Source: Desulfobulbaceae bacterium
Lineage (GTDB): Bacteria > Desulfobacterota > Desulfobulbia > Desulfobulbales > VMSU01
Direction of reading: 5' to 3'
Length of the DNA: 48,546 nt
NCBI GenBank assembly: GCA_013792005.1
Contig: VMSU01000137.1
Span: 1-48,546 of the forward strand
Shown: positions 8,911 to 17,177 of the stretch, in pieces
Position numbering within the stretch: position 1 is the first letter of the stretch
Layout: the number at the start of each line of letters is the position of its first letter
Position numbers and translations under genes: made by a program
The notes under the pieces: generated by a model
What the model was told of the DNA's origin: nothing
Database searches by the model: none
Seen by the model: the letters and a program-made list of their open reading frames with translations, nothing else

Positions 8911-9660
8911 CTACCAGGAGTAGCGGGCAAAAAAGGTCTTATCGGATAAATAATCGTGAATGTCTTGGCCTTGAAGGCTATAGGACTGAGAGATAATCGC
9001 GTTCATCTCTCGCCTAATGACAGAGAGAGGTGGCAATGGGGAAAGAACCGGCAGAATGTGATCAATGGGCACAGGTGGGCTGATGCGCAGCTTGCGATCA
9101 AGATCCATGGCCAGATCCTGCTCCAAGCCACCCTTCATTACGCTACTGGACGCCGGGTCACCAAGCCCGCGCAAAAACCCGAGAATTGAACCAAGATCAT
9201 TTTTCCGGTAAAAAAGATCAATCTCATCACTGATCATCTGCTGACTCGCTACCAGTTCCGCAAATTGCTCCCGATACCGCTCCACATGATCAATGAGACG
9301 CTCATAACAATCAATGATTGCATTGCTGAAGCAACCCTTCTTAGTCAGGCCACGAAAGCGCACCCCCTCGAACACCCTTTTCCTGATCGTCTGCGACTGG
9401 ATAAGGTAGGGATCATAAAAACTCTCCTCCGGAATATCGGCAAGGGCCATAAACTTCTCAATCAAGGTCTCATCCTTGATCAGGATAAAAACGCGGATCA
9501 AGTCAAAAACAATCCTCTTCTCAAGGATAACGGCATAGTGGCGGATTTTATCTGCCAGGGCCATCGTGTCTTCCTCAATCAGCTTGCGGAAGCCGAAATA
9601 GCGGTTGGCGATCTCCTGCTTCACTTCGTAGGTGAGGACATCATTAACGCTTGAGTGCAT
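8911..9660 (-). CDS. Conserved hypothetical protein, alpha-helical
   Basis: A 249-residue soluble protein that I cannot assign to a named family. It has no signal peptide or membrane segment. The sequence is rich in charged helical stretches (D-K-I-R-H-Y-A-V-I-L-E-K-R-I-V-F-D-L-I-R-V-F near 37-58, and L-I-D-H-V-E-R-Y-R-E-Q-F near 126-137). One cysteine pair is scattered (K-K-G-C-F-S-N-A-I-I-D-C-Y). The coding character is good: the frame is long, codon use is like its neighbours and the terminator is shared with the convergent LysR gene. It is transcribed alone. Upstream, the MITE at 9689-9842 separates it from the divergent thpR gene. Confidence 0.6.
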   Translation of the reverse strand: MHSSVNDVLTYEVKQEIANRYFGFRKLIEEDTMALADKIRHYAVILEKRIVFDLIRVFILIKDETLIEKFMALADIPEESFYDPYLIQSQTIRKRVFEGVRFRGLTKKGCFSNAIIDCYERLIDHVERYREQFAELVASQQMISDEIDLFYRKNDLGSILGFLRGLGDPASSSVMKGGLEQDLAMDLDRKLRISPPVPIDHILPVLSPLPPLSVIRREMNAIISQSYSLQGQDIHDYLSDKTFFARYSW

Positions 9661-9680
9661 AACAGATAAGCCCCCGTGCA

Positions 9681-9850
9681 GTTGTGGTGTAAACGTTCAC
9701 CGGGCACCCCATCTGCTTTGTTAGCGGCCTGCTCATGTGCAACTAGCACACTTCGCAGACCGCTTTCGTGCATCTGGGGCACCCGGTAAACGTTTACAGT
9801 CCGGTGAAATCAGCACGTTCAACGCTTCTGGTGAACGATTACGTTGTGGT
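9681..9850. mobile_element. MITE, family 2 (154 bp) with 8-bp target duplication
   Basis: The element spans 9689-9842 and is bounded by the perfect direct repeat GTTGTGGT at 9681-9688 and 9843-9850. Its ends are inverted: GTAAACGTTCACC on the left and the complement of GTAATCGTTCACC on the right. The left two thirds form a long imperfect hairpin: GTAAACGTTCACCGGGCACC pairs with GGCACCCGGTAAACGTTTAC, with inner stems AGCGGCCTGC/GCAGACCGCT and TGTGC/GCACA. It has no coding capacity. It sits between the unknown gene at 8911 and thpR, ending 42 nt before the thpR start, and so could carry that gene's promoter. Confidence 0.85.
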
Positions 9851-9884
9851 AAAAAAAATCAAGAACTCAAAGGAGGACACCACC

Positions 9885-10436
9885 ATGCCCCGCCTCTTTG
9901 TCGCCATCGACCTGCCGGAATCACTCAAAACCACCCTGACAGGTATCTGTCACGGCATCCCCGGCACCCACTGGCTTCCACCAAATCAGTTGCACCTGAC
10001 CCTCCGCTTTATCGGCGACGTCGACAACGGCCTGTTCCGCGCGATCATGGATGGCCTCAGTGGCAACGATCTGCCCCCGGCCAAATGCCACCTGCGGAGC
10101 ATAGGTTGTTTTCCTGCCAAAGGGCGTCCTCGGGTGATCTGGGCAGGGGTAAGCGAGGAGGCAACCGGTCTCTTCACCCTCCAGCGGCACCTCGAGAAAG
10201 AGATCAGAAGATTTGGCATCACTCCCGAAGAACGACCATTCACTCCCCACATCACCTTAGCCCGCCTCAAAGATCCCCCGAAAGAGGCAGTCTTCGCGTT
10301 CTTATCAAAAAATGCAGAGTTTCAAGGCGGCGCATTTACCGTGACCGCGTTCCATCTTTACTCTAGCTCCCTGACCCCAAAAGGCGCTATCCACACCCTG
10401 GAGCGATCATATCAACTGCATCAGGCGAGAGAATGA
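9885..10436 (+). CDS. thpR: RNA 2',3'-cyclic phosphodiesterase (2H family)
   Basis: Opens 2',3'-cyclic phosphates on RNA ends; also called LigT. The start is the ATG at 9885 behind the strong site AAAGGAGG (9869-9876), giving 183 residues; a longer frame reaching back to 9768 runs through the MITE and is not credible. Both H-x-T-x catalytic motifs are present: H37-L-T-L and H122-I-T-L. The opening M-P-R-L-F-V-A-I-D-L-P is typical of the family. The gene is probably expressed alone. Downstream, 10437-10500 contains only a degenerate copy of a common GC-rich palindromic repeat. Confidence 0.93.
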   Translation: MPRLFVAIDLPESLKTTLTGICHGIPGTHWLPPNQLHLTLRFIGDVDNGLFRAIMDGLSGNDLPPAKCHLRSIGCFPAKGRPRVIWAGVSEEATGLFTLQRHLEKEIRRFGITPEERPFTPHITLARLKDPPKEAVFAFLSKNAEFQGGAFTVTAFHLYSSSLTPKGAIHTLERSYQLHQARE

Positions 10437-10500
10437 GGGAGTTTACGCTGATGCCCTGAGTGGAGCGGAAAGGCCTCCGCCCCTACACCTAGCCAAGAAA

Positions 10501-11190
10501 TCACACAACAACCGTCCGCCGGATGGTATTCACCACCTCATCCGGATCGTCGATGACATTAAAAAACAGCATATCTTCTGAATTGATATGGCCGGATTCG
10601 AGCATCCTCTCCTTAATCCAATCAACCATGCCGGACCAATAATCCTTGCCGACCAAGATAATCGGAAAACTTTTAATCCTGCGGGTCTGGATCAGAGTCA
10701 CGGCCTCAAACAGCTCGTCCAGGGTCCCGAAACCGCCAGGCATCCCCACAAACGCCATGGCGTATTTGATAAACATAACCTTACGGATAAAGAAATACTT
10801 GAAGCTGAGCGGCATATTGGAGAAGGGGTTGGGCTCCTGCTCAAAAGGCAAGTTAATATTGAGGCCAACTGAGATGCCGCCAGCCTCCGAAGCTCCTTTA
10901 TTGGCGGCCTCCATAATCCCCGGTCCGCCACCGGTAATCACCGCGTAACCGGCCCGAGCCAGCCCACCGGCAATGGCTTCGGCCAATTGATACGATTTCT
11001 CGTCAGGCTTGACCCGGGCCGAACCAAAAATAGAAACCGCAGGCCGCTTAATCTCCGACAAGGTATCAAAACCATCCACAAACTCCGACATGATCTTAAA
11101 CAAACGCCACGAATCACCGACATTAAAGTTATCAAGCGAGTATTGCTGTTTGTCGGTGGAATTCAAATTATGACTTAGGTGCGCCTTCAC
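10501..11190 (-). CDS. LOG-family (TIGR00730) nucleotide phosphoribohydrolase-like protein
   Basis: A Rossmann-fold protein of the lysine-decarboxylase-like/LOG family, whose characterised members cleave nucleoside 5'-monophosphates such as cytokinin precursors; the true substrate in anaerobes is unknown. The 229 residues include G-G-G-P-G-I-M-E-A-A (87-96) and the defining P-G-G-F-G-T-L-D-E (151-159), with the catalytic Arg/Glu set apparently intact. Translation starts at a GTG that overlaps the stop of the upstream TPR gene by 4 nt (GTGA), with AGGAG just before it, so the two are translationally coupled. Confidence 0.9.
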   Translation of the reverse strand: MKAHLSHNLNSTDKQQYSLDNFNVGDSWRLFKIMSEFVDGFDTLSEIKRPAVSIFGSARVKPDEKSYQLAEAIAGGLARAGYAVITGGGPGIMEAANKGASEAGGISVGLNINLPFEQEPNPFSNMPLSFKYFFIRKVMFIKYAMAFVGMPGGFGTLDELFEAVTLIQTRRIKSFPIILVGKDYWSGMVDWIKERMLESGHINSEDMLFFNVIDDPDEVVNTIRRTVVV

Positions 11191-13454
11191 ACTTTTCTCC
11201 TGGTCTGATTAATCTTCTTAAGCGCTTTAACGGCACGGGAGTGAGTTCCGTCAAGCCGCAGCACCTTCTCATACGCGCCCCTGGCAAGTTGGGGCTGATG
11301 TAATTTTTCATAAAGAGAGGCTTTCAACATCAAGGCATCGACATATCCCGGGTCCAGGGACAAGCAGCGCAGCACAGCCTCCAGCGCCTCATTCCACTCT
11401 TCGCGGCAATCCAGAACAACCGCCATTCGGTGCCAGTACGATGCTCTGCTCCCCTCAATCTCCACCGCCTGTCGGCAAAAAGCAAGGGCAATGTCAAGGC
11501 CCTGCTTTTCGGCGGCATAGAGTTCCCCCAACTGACTCAACGACTCGCTGTCCCTGCTATTATAGCGGGCAGCCCGCTGGAGATAGGTCATGGCCTCCCG
11601 ATTGTGTCCGATCCCCTTATACGCCTCACCAAGATAACGATAGACCAAACCATGACCCAAGAGGCCCTGCCTCTCTTCGCTCCCGGAATCACCACGATCC
11701 AAAGACACTCTTTTCCCTGTTCGACCTTGACTACTGACAACCTTTTCAGCCTTGGTCAACACCCGGACAGCCACCTTATACTTACCACGCTGACAGTACA
11801 GTTGTCCCAGTTGCAGCAGGAGATCAAAGTGGGTATCATCAATCTTCTCGGCTCGTTCAAAAGATTCAAGAGCCTTATCCTGGTCGCCATGACAAAGGTG
11901 GGCAAAGCCAAGATTAAACAAGGCCATAAAATCGTTTACATTCAGCGCTATCGCCCGCTCAAACAGCGGAATGGCCTTGGCGTAATCATCAAGCTGGGCG
12001 TAAATAACTCCTAAGCTATTCAAAAGATTGACGTTATCAGGAGTAAGGTTCAACCCCAGCCGATACTCGCGGATAGCGCTGACCAGATCGCCCTCATTAT
12101 AATAGATATCGCCACTGATATTTAAGCTCACCCCACTGAAGGAAGTAATGGTCCCGGCCCCAAAGAATTGGGTATGAACCAAGGCCTTCTTGGCATTAGC
12201 CGGCATATCGAGCTTATGAAATCCGGGGCACGGGTAACTGGCAACCCCCATGGAAAAGGTGCCAATACCCAACAAATTGATTCTATTGACAAAACCACAC
12301 GCCCATTCAGCGGCAGGCTCTTCCTCCGCACCGGGCAGATAGATGATAGCCCGACTACTATCGAGCACGACCACTTTCACCTCTTCCCCAGCCAAGACGA
12401 TTACCCGGCTGGGGAATTCGTCTTGATCGGCGATATCTTTTTGGATGGCGACTAAGGAAAACTCGTTTTCTCCCTTCCACACCCGTTTCAATCGCGCCAT
12501 CACCTCAGGGGCAAGCGGGGCAAGCAGATGTTGCTGAACCATCGTTTCATCCGCAGCAACCGAGGTAGAGAAACTCCCTCGCTTTCTGGCCGTCTCCAAA
12601 GTCTGCCACGCCAGGTCAAGGAGATGATCGACTGCCGACTCATCATCTGAACTCTCGAAATGCCCATGGGTTACAGCGCTCAACGGCGTAATGGCGACAT
12701 GAACCTTCCTCAGCCTGACGGGATCGCCCTCCTGAGTCCCCTGACGCTTCATTTTACGCAACAACACCGAACCGAACCGCTGGGCTTCATCCATGTTCGA
12801 GCCGTTCCGGATCAAGGCGAAGACCCCGGCGCCCACATGGTGCAGCGACGCCTGAATGCCGATCAAAGAGTCGAGATACGCAGCAATCAGACTGATATTC
12901 TGCAATAACTGACCAGCGCCCTGAGCCCGCATCGCCACCTCGATCAGGATAAGCTGGCCATCCGGAGGGGCAGAATGAGTCTCGGCAAGAGCCAGCAGAA
13001 TCTGCAACTCCTCTCGCAGATGAATGGCGTTCAAAACTCCGGATACCGGGTCCATTGCCCAGCGCTTAATCAACGAGAACTCCCTGACGACCAGCTTCCC
13101 CCTTTCAAGAAGCCAATCCTCTGAATACCGGCGATACTGGTTCTCTCCCTCCCCGGTCAAAACCGCGACAGCCACCAGCTCTCCGTTTTGCCGGATCGGC
13201 AGAAAGAGGGTCTGACCTTCAGGACCGACAACCGGCTTGTTCCCTTGCCGCACCAGGGTCACCCCTGCCCGAACCGCCTCTGACAGCTCGGCTGAGTGAC
13301 CGTAACTCTCGACCCACTCATCTCCCTCGCCAATAATGAAGCGAACCGATTGGCAAGAGAAAAATTCAAGCAACGATTTAACAAATTGCAGCTCAAAGCG
13401 GATAAAGTCGTGCCGAGACAAAGTCGCGACAGGGGCAACATATGGAAAACCCAT
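11187..13454 (-). CDS. Large protein with sensor-like N-terminus, degenerate GGDEF-like region and TPR repeats
   Basis: Start taken as the ATG at 13454 (M-G-F-P-Y-V-A-P), preceded by TTTGAGGATTT; the frame is open a little further but without a better start. The 755 residues show three parts. A GAF-like N-terminal sensor covers about 1-150. A middle region has two stretches that keep the layout of GGDEF domains without the catalytic motif (ending F-S-M-G-V-A-S-Y-P and A-K-K-A-L-V-H-T-Q). From roughly 440 to the end there are consecutive TPR units (N-L-L-N-S-L-G-V-I-Y-A-Q-L-D-D-Y-A-K-A-I). It is probably a signalling scaffold rather than a cyclase. It is coupled to the LOG gene downstream. Confidence 0.8.
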   Translation of the reverse strand: MGFPYVAPVATLSRHDFIRFELQFVKSLLEFFSCQSVRFIIGEGDEWVESYGHSAELSEAVRAGVTLVRQGNKPVVGPEGQTLFLPIRQNGELVAVAVLTGEGENQYRRYSEDWLLERGKLVVREFSLIKRWAMDPVSGVLNAIHLREELQILLALAETHSAPPDGQLILIEVAMRAQGAGQLLQNISLIAAYLDSLIGIQASLHHVGAGVFALIRNGSNMDEAQRFGSVLLRKMKRQGTQEGDPVRLRKVHVAITPLSAVTHGHFESSDDESAVDHLLDLAWQTLETARKRGSFSTSVAADETMVQQHLLAPLAPEVMARLKRVWKGENEFSLVAIQKDIADQDEFPSRVIVLAGEEVKVVVLDSSRAIIYLPGAEEEPAAEWACGFVNRINLLGIGTFSMGVASYPCPGFHKLDMPANAKKALVHTQFFGAGTITSFSGVSLNISGDIYYNEGDLVSAIREYRLGLNLTPDNVNLLNSLGVIYAQLDDYAKAIPLFERAIALNVNDFMALFNLGFAHLCHGDQDKALESFERAEKIDDTHFDLLLQLGQLYCQRGKYKVAVRVLTKAEKVVSSQGRTGKRVSLDRGDSGSEERQGLLGHGLVYRYLGEAYKGIGHNREAMTYLQRAARYNSRDSESLSQLGELYAAEKQGLDIALAFCRQAVEIEGSRASYWHRMAVVLDCREEWNEALEAVLRCLSLDPGYVDALMLKASLYEKLHQPQLARGAYEKVLRLDGTHSRAVKALKKINQTRRKV

Positions 13455-13519
13455 AAAAATCCTCAAAGTGGAGGGTGTGCAGCTCGTGCGCCACAGCACC
13501 CGCTGATGATCTCTACCTG

Positions 13520-13563
13520 ATAACTATCCAGCAACACCACATCTGCTTGAGCTGGATAGTTAC
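13520..13563. repeat. Short palindromic element (44 bp) related to MITE family 2
   Basis: ATAACTATCCAGC (13520-13532) pairs with GCTGGATAGTTAC (13551-13563). The loop CACCACATCTGCTTGA shares CATCTGCTT with the larger family-2 copies. It ends one base before the selA stop codon. Flanks TCTACCTG (13512-13519) and GCTACCAG (13564-13571) match at 6 of 8 positions, like a decayed 8-bp target duplication. It may serve as the selA terminator. Confidence 0.6.
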
Positions 13564-13564
13564 G

Positions 13565-15004
13565 CTACCAGCGCCGAAAAAATCCCAGCACAGCCTGGGC
13601 CAATGGTTTCACTTGCTGATCGGATACCGTGCGCAGGTCAAGAAGCAAGGCATCACGTTCAATCCTGCCAATAATCGGCAGATCAAGCTGCCGGAATTCC
13701 TGCTCCAAGGCGTTGACCGACATGGCAAGAGGCCTGAGCGCCAAGGCCTTGGAGGGCAATCCCTGTTCAGGCATCGCTCCGCCGCCGACCCGTGATTCGG
13801 TATTCACAAGCTCAACCTGGCACACCTGGTCAAGACCGCTTCCAAGCAGACGCTTAAGACGCACTGCCCTTTTGGTAATATCTTGACGGGTGGCGGACAG
13901 CATCACAAGCGTCGGGATAGTGCGCATGGCCGCACGCTCGTCGCGATACAGCCTCAGAACCCCTTCTAGTCCAGCCAGGGTAAACTTATCGATCCGCAAG
14001 GCCCGATTCAAGGGATTTCTCTTGACCCTGTCAATGATCGCCTTGCGGCCGACAATCAACCCAGCTTGCGGCCCGCCCAAAAGCTTGTCGCCGCTGAAGG
14101 TGACCACATCGACTCCGCTCATCACCACTTCGCCCACGGTCGGTTCCTTGACCAAACCGCAACGGGTCAAATCAACCAGCGATCCGCTGCCCAGGTCCTC
14201 CATCACCGGGATACCGTGCCGAGCGCCCAATGAGACCATCTCACCAAGCGGCACTTCCGAAGTAAAACCGATCATTCGATAGTTGCTGGTATGCACCTTG
14301 AGCAGCAGCGCCGTTTCTGAGGAGATCGCCTGCTCGTAATCCCGAAGGTGAGTACGATTGGTGGCGCCAACCTCAACCAGCCGGGCGCCGCTTCGCTCCA
14401 TCACCTCAGGGATACGGAACGAACCGCCAATCTCCACCAGCTGTCCCCGAGAGACCACGACCTCACGGCCTGCGGCCAGAGTGCCAAGGACCAGCAAGAC
14501 GGCCGCGGCATTGTTGTTGACCACCAAAGCGGCCTCAGCCCCGGTCAGTTCGCAAAGGAGATCCTCTACCAGAGCATACCGACTGCCCCGCTTGCCGGTC
14601 GCTAAATCAAATTCCAGATTGGAATAATGACGCCCCACCCGCATGATCGAGTCCATGGCGCAATCTGGCAGGAGGGAACGGCCCAAGTTGGTGTGAATCA
14701 CCACCCCGGTGGCGTTGATCACTGTCGTGAATTTGGGCCGCAGCATCAGCGCAAGCCGCTGCCGAACTTCACTCGCAAGGGCCTCACAATTCAGCCACTC
14801 CCCATCAATCAGCGAACCGTCAAGGATGGCTGCCCTGGCAATGTCAAGGGTCTCCCGCACCGCCCGCTTGATCAGCGGCAGCGTTGCCTCGCCAAGATCC
14901 CCGCCCAACCGGGACTCATCGTCACCGCCTGCAAGCCAGCCAAGAAACTCATCGACTTTTGGTATCGCCCTCAGCAGACCCTGTTTTTTCTCTGTTGTAT
15001 CCAT
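13565..15004 (-). CDS. selA: L-seryl-tRNA(Sec) selenium transferase
   Basis: Converts seryl-tRNA(Sec) to selenocysteinyl-tRNA(Sec) with selenophosphate; its presence shows that the organism decodes UGA as selenocysteine. The ATG at 15004 gives 479 residues; a TTG four codons upstream is an alternative. The fold-type I PLP enzyme features are clear: V-N-N-N-A-A-A-V, the long S-R-G-Q-L-V-E-I-G-G-S-F-R-I-P segment that is diagnostic of SelA, and PLP-binding Lys307 in F-S-G-D-K-L-L-G-G-P-Q-A-G. A weak promoter-like pair (TTGACA at 15046-15051 and TACATC at 15023-15028 on the minus strand, 17-nt spacer) lies just upstream. selB, selC and selD are not in the window. The Sec codon of hybC lies 29 kb away. 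Confidence 0.96.
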   Translation of the reverse strand: MDTTEKKQGLLRAIPKVDEFLGWLAGGDDESRLGGDLGEATLPLIKRAVRETLDIARAAILDGSLIDGEWLNCEALASEVRQRLALMLRPKFTTVINATGVVIHTNLGRSLLPDCAMDSIMRVGRHYSNLEFDLATGKRGSRYALVEDLLCELTGAEAALVVNNNAAAVLLVLGTLAAGREVVVSRGQLVEIGGSFRIPEVMERSGARLVEVGATNRTHLRDYEQAISSETALLLKVHTSNYRMIGFTSEVPLGEMVSLGARHGIPVMEDLGSGSLVDLTRCGLVKEPTVGEVVMSGVDVVTFSGDKLLGGPQAGLIVGRKAIIDRVKRNPLNRALRIDKFTLAGLEGVLRLYRDERAAMRTIPTLVMLSATRQDITKRAVRLKRLLGSGLDQVCQVELVNTESRVGGGAMPEQGLPSKALALRPLAMSVNALEQEFRQLDLPIIGRIERDALLLDLRTVSDQQVKPLAQAVLGFFRRW

Positions 15005-15107
15005 TCGTTTTCCCAAGTGCTCGATGTACCGTTTTCATCTACTGCTGTCAAGGCATGGGTACCAGTCGCTCAGCAATGATTGTTGAGAGACAAGAGCCAT
15101 AACCAAA

Positions 15108-15992
15108 CTACTTCCCCCAGACCTGCAACGCCTCCTCATAGACCTTAGCCCTGGGCAGGCCGAGATCAACGGCAATCTTGGCCACCGAGTCCTTGAGCGA
15201 CAGCCCCGATTGTTGGTGATACCAGGCCAGAAGCCCTTGCAAATCCTGGCCTTCAACCGGAGCCTCCTGAACAATCGCCCCCTCGACCAGGACCACGAAC
15301 TCTCCCCGGGCAGCATCCCCCTCCAGAGAGGCCAGCATCTGGGACAATGACCCGCACAGACACTGTTCATAGATCTTGGTCAACTCCTTGCAAACCACCG
15401 CCTGTCTATCGCCCAGCACTGCCAAACAATCGGCAAGACTTGCCCGCAAACGATGCGGAGACTCATAAAATACCAGCAACGCCGGCTGGATGGCCAACGA
15501 GTGCAGCACCTTCCTACGTTCGCTCCCCTTGGCAGGTAAAAAACCACAAAACAGAAATTGATCCGCCTTGAGCCCTGCCATACTGATAGCTGTAGTCAAG
15601 GCACAGGGGCCAGGGATAGGGACTACGCAAATCCCCTCAGCCAACGCCTCATTGACCAACACAAATCCCGGATCGGAGATGCAGGGCACCCCGGCATCGG
15701 AGACTAACGCCACATCACGACCATCGAGGAGAACCCTGATTATCTTGCCGGTCTTTTGCGCCTCTTTCTCCCGGTAATAGCTGGTCTGGGGAGTGTTAAT
15801 CTGAAAATGTGTGAGCAGTTTACGGGTGTGCCGAGTGTCCTCACAGGCGATCAGCGTCACTTCACTCAAGACCCTGAGCGCACGCACCGTAATGTCCTCA
15901 AGATTGCCGATCGGGGTAGCCACCACATAGAGTTTCCCGGCGCCAGGACGGGGTGAGCGGGTGTCAGTCAACACGCGAGACACGCCATCCAT
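15108..15992 (-). CDS. rsmI: 16S rRNA (cytidine 1402-2'-O)-methyltransferase
   Basis: Methylates C1402 of 16S rRNA in the ribosomal P site. The 294-residue protein opens, after a short leader, with L-Y-V-V-A-T-P-I-G-N-L-E-D-I-T and contains A-C-E-D-T-R-H-T-R-K-L-L, the S-D-A-G-V-P-C-I-S-D-P-G loop and P-G-P-C-A-L-T-T-A: all tetrapyrrole-methylase-superfamily marks of RsmI. The ATG overlaps the stop of the upstream histidine kinase gene (TAATG), so the two are coupled. The length is typical. Confidence 0.95.
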   Translation of the reverse strand: MDGVSRVLTDTRSPRPGAGKLYVVATPIGNLEDITVRALRVLSEVTLIACEDTRHTRKLLTHFQINTPQTSYYREKEAQKTGKIIRVLLDGRDVALVSDAGVPCISDPGFVLVNEALAEGICVVPIPGPCALTTAISMAGLKADQFLFCGFLPAKGSERRKVLHSLAIQPALLVFYESPHRLRASLADCLAVLGDRQAVVCKELTKIYEQCLCGSLSQMLASLEGDAARGEFVVLVEGAIVQEAPVEGQDLQGLLAWYHQQSGLSLKDSVAKIAVDLGLPRAKVYEEALQVWGK

Positions 15993-16771
15993 TAAATAAG
16001 CTCCTTAAACGGCACAGTCACGGTGAAGGTGGTCTTGCCATCTTCCGCCGAATACTCGATACGCCCCCCCATAATGCCGACACACTTCTTAGCCAAAAAA
16101 AGTCCGACCCCTAAAGCGCCGTCTCTGGTCGAATAAAAGGGCTCGAAGATCCACGTGGCCACGTCCGCATCGACCCCGGAACCTGAATCACTGACCGCCA
16201 GAACCAGCGATTCTCCGGAGCATTTAGCCGAAAGTAGCATCCATGGGTTTAACGCCTCTCGCAGAGCATAGGCCGCATTGTCCAAGAGGACATGGATGAG
16301 GGTGTGCAACTCGACACAATGCTTTTTGATGCGAGGGAGGTCAAGGGCCAGATCAAAATGCTTGTCAATATTGTGTTTAAAGAAATTGTCCGCAGACATG
16401 ATCTCAAGCTCCAGTTCGGCGATATCGACAATTGACACCGCCTCACCGTGCGTATCCCAATACAGTTGCGCCAGAGGGAGAATCCGATTAACAATCCGCT
16501 TACTGGTCGCCACCTTCTCCTCCATCTGCCCAACCATCATCGCCCGCTTGGTCAGCAGCTCGCGAAGCGGAGCTACTCCGCAGTCTGAATTGGGGCACGA
16601 AGACATGGCCTCGCCGAGCAGTTTTTCAGCCTGAGCAAACATACTGCTAAACAACGCGGCCTGCAGAGAAAATGCCTGATTTGCTCCGTTAATATTGTGA
16701 ATGATGCCGCGCAACAGTCTGCCGACACAGGCATCCTGATACTGCTGAAAAAAAGCCGCTTCCCAATCCAT
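15992..16771 (-). CDS. Soluble histidine-kinase-like ATPase
   Basis: A 259-residue cytoplasmic protein with no membrane segment or sensor domain. It has an H-box-like segment near residue 25 (I-I-H-N-I-N-G), an N box (L-L-D-N-A-A-Y-A-L), G1 (D-S-G-S-G-V) and G2 (L-G-V-G-L-F-L-A-K) of the HATPase_c fold, and an F box (F-E-P-F-Y-S-T). It could autophosphorylate, or act as a partner for a separate regulator; none is adjacent. A strong AAAGGAGG precedes the ATG at 16771. It is the first gene of a coupled pair with rsmI. Transmission to rRNA methylation is not implied. Confidence 0.85.
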   Translation of the reverse strand: MDWEAAFFQQYQDACVGRLLRGIIHNINGANQAFSLQAALFSSMFAQAEKLLGEAMSSCPNSDCGVAPLRELLTKRAMMVGQMEEKVATSKRIVNRILPLAQLYWDTHGEAVSIVDIAELELEIMSADNFFKHNIDKHFDLALDLPRIKKHCVELHTLIHVLLDNAAYALREALNPWMLLSAKCSGESLVLAVSDSGSGVDADVATWIFEPFYSTRDGALGVGLFLAKKCVGIMGGRIEYSAEDGKTTFTVTVPFKELI

Positions 16772-17036
16772 TATCTCGGACCTCCTTTATTCATTTGCCT
16801 CTCACCCCTGACACACAGCACACATTTACAACGCAAGGGATACAGAATTGGCATATTCTACCACACTTTATACATAATTACATTGACGAGACGGCACATC
16901 CTGCAATTCATCCTTTGGACGAATCAACCCCGAGAGTAAAGACAAAAAAACATCCTCAGACAACCAGATGTGAGACCTAATTCCGCTACTAATTTTCCTC
17001 GACAAAAATTGTGCTCCCGGTAAATATAAAACCACC

Positions 17037-17131
17037 GTAACTGCTCAGGTTATCGGTTTACGGTTTACGGTTGACAGTTGACGGTGATTAGGTCCTGCCA
17101 ATGACTGATTACCGTGACCCTGTGTAATTAG
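17037..17131. repeat. Repeat family 1, copy A (internally deleted, 95 bp)
   Basis: Begins GTAACTGCTCAGGTT and ends near CCCTGTGTAATTAG, matching the ends of the larger copies at 36729 and 48151 but lacking the middle. It includes the CGGTTTACGG segment and CCTGCCAATG. It lies in the 16772-17177 gap between the divergent histidine kinase and SNF2 genes; apart from A+T-rich sequence, nothing else is recognised there. Confidence 0.7.
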
Positions 17132-17177
17132 ATGCTACCTTTTCATCATTAATAAACACCGTATTCACCGAGGCCCA

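Noticed and set aside
9768-9884. N-terminal extension of thpR
   Set aside because: It would run through the MITE; a strong ribosome binding site precedes the ATG at 9885.
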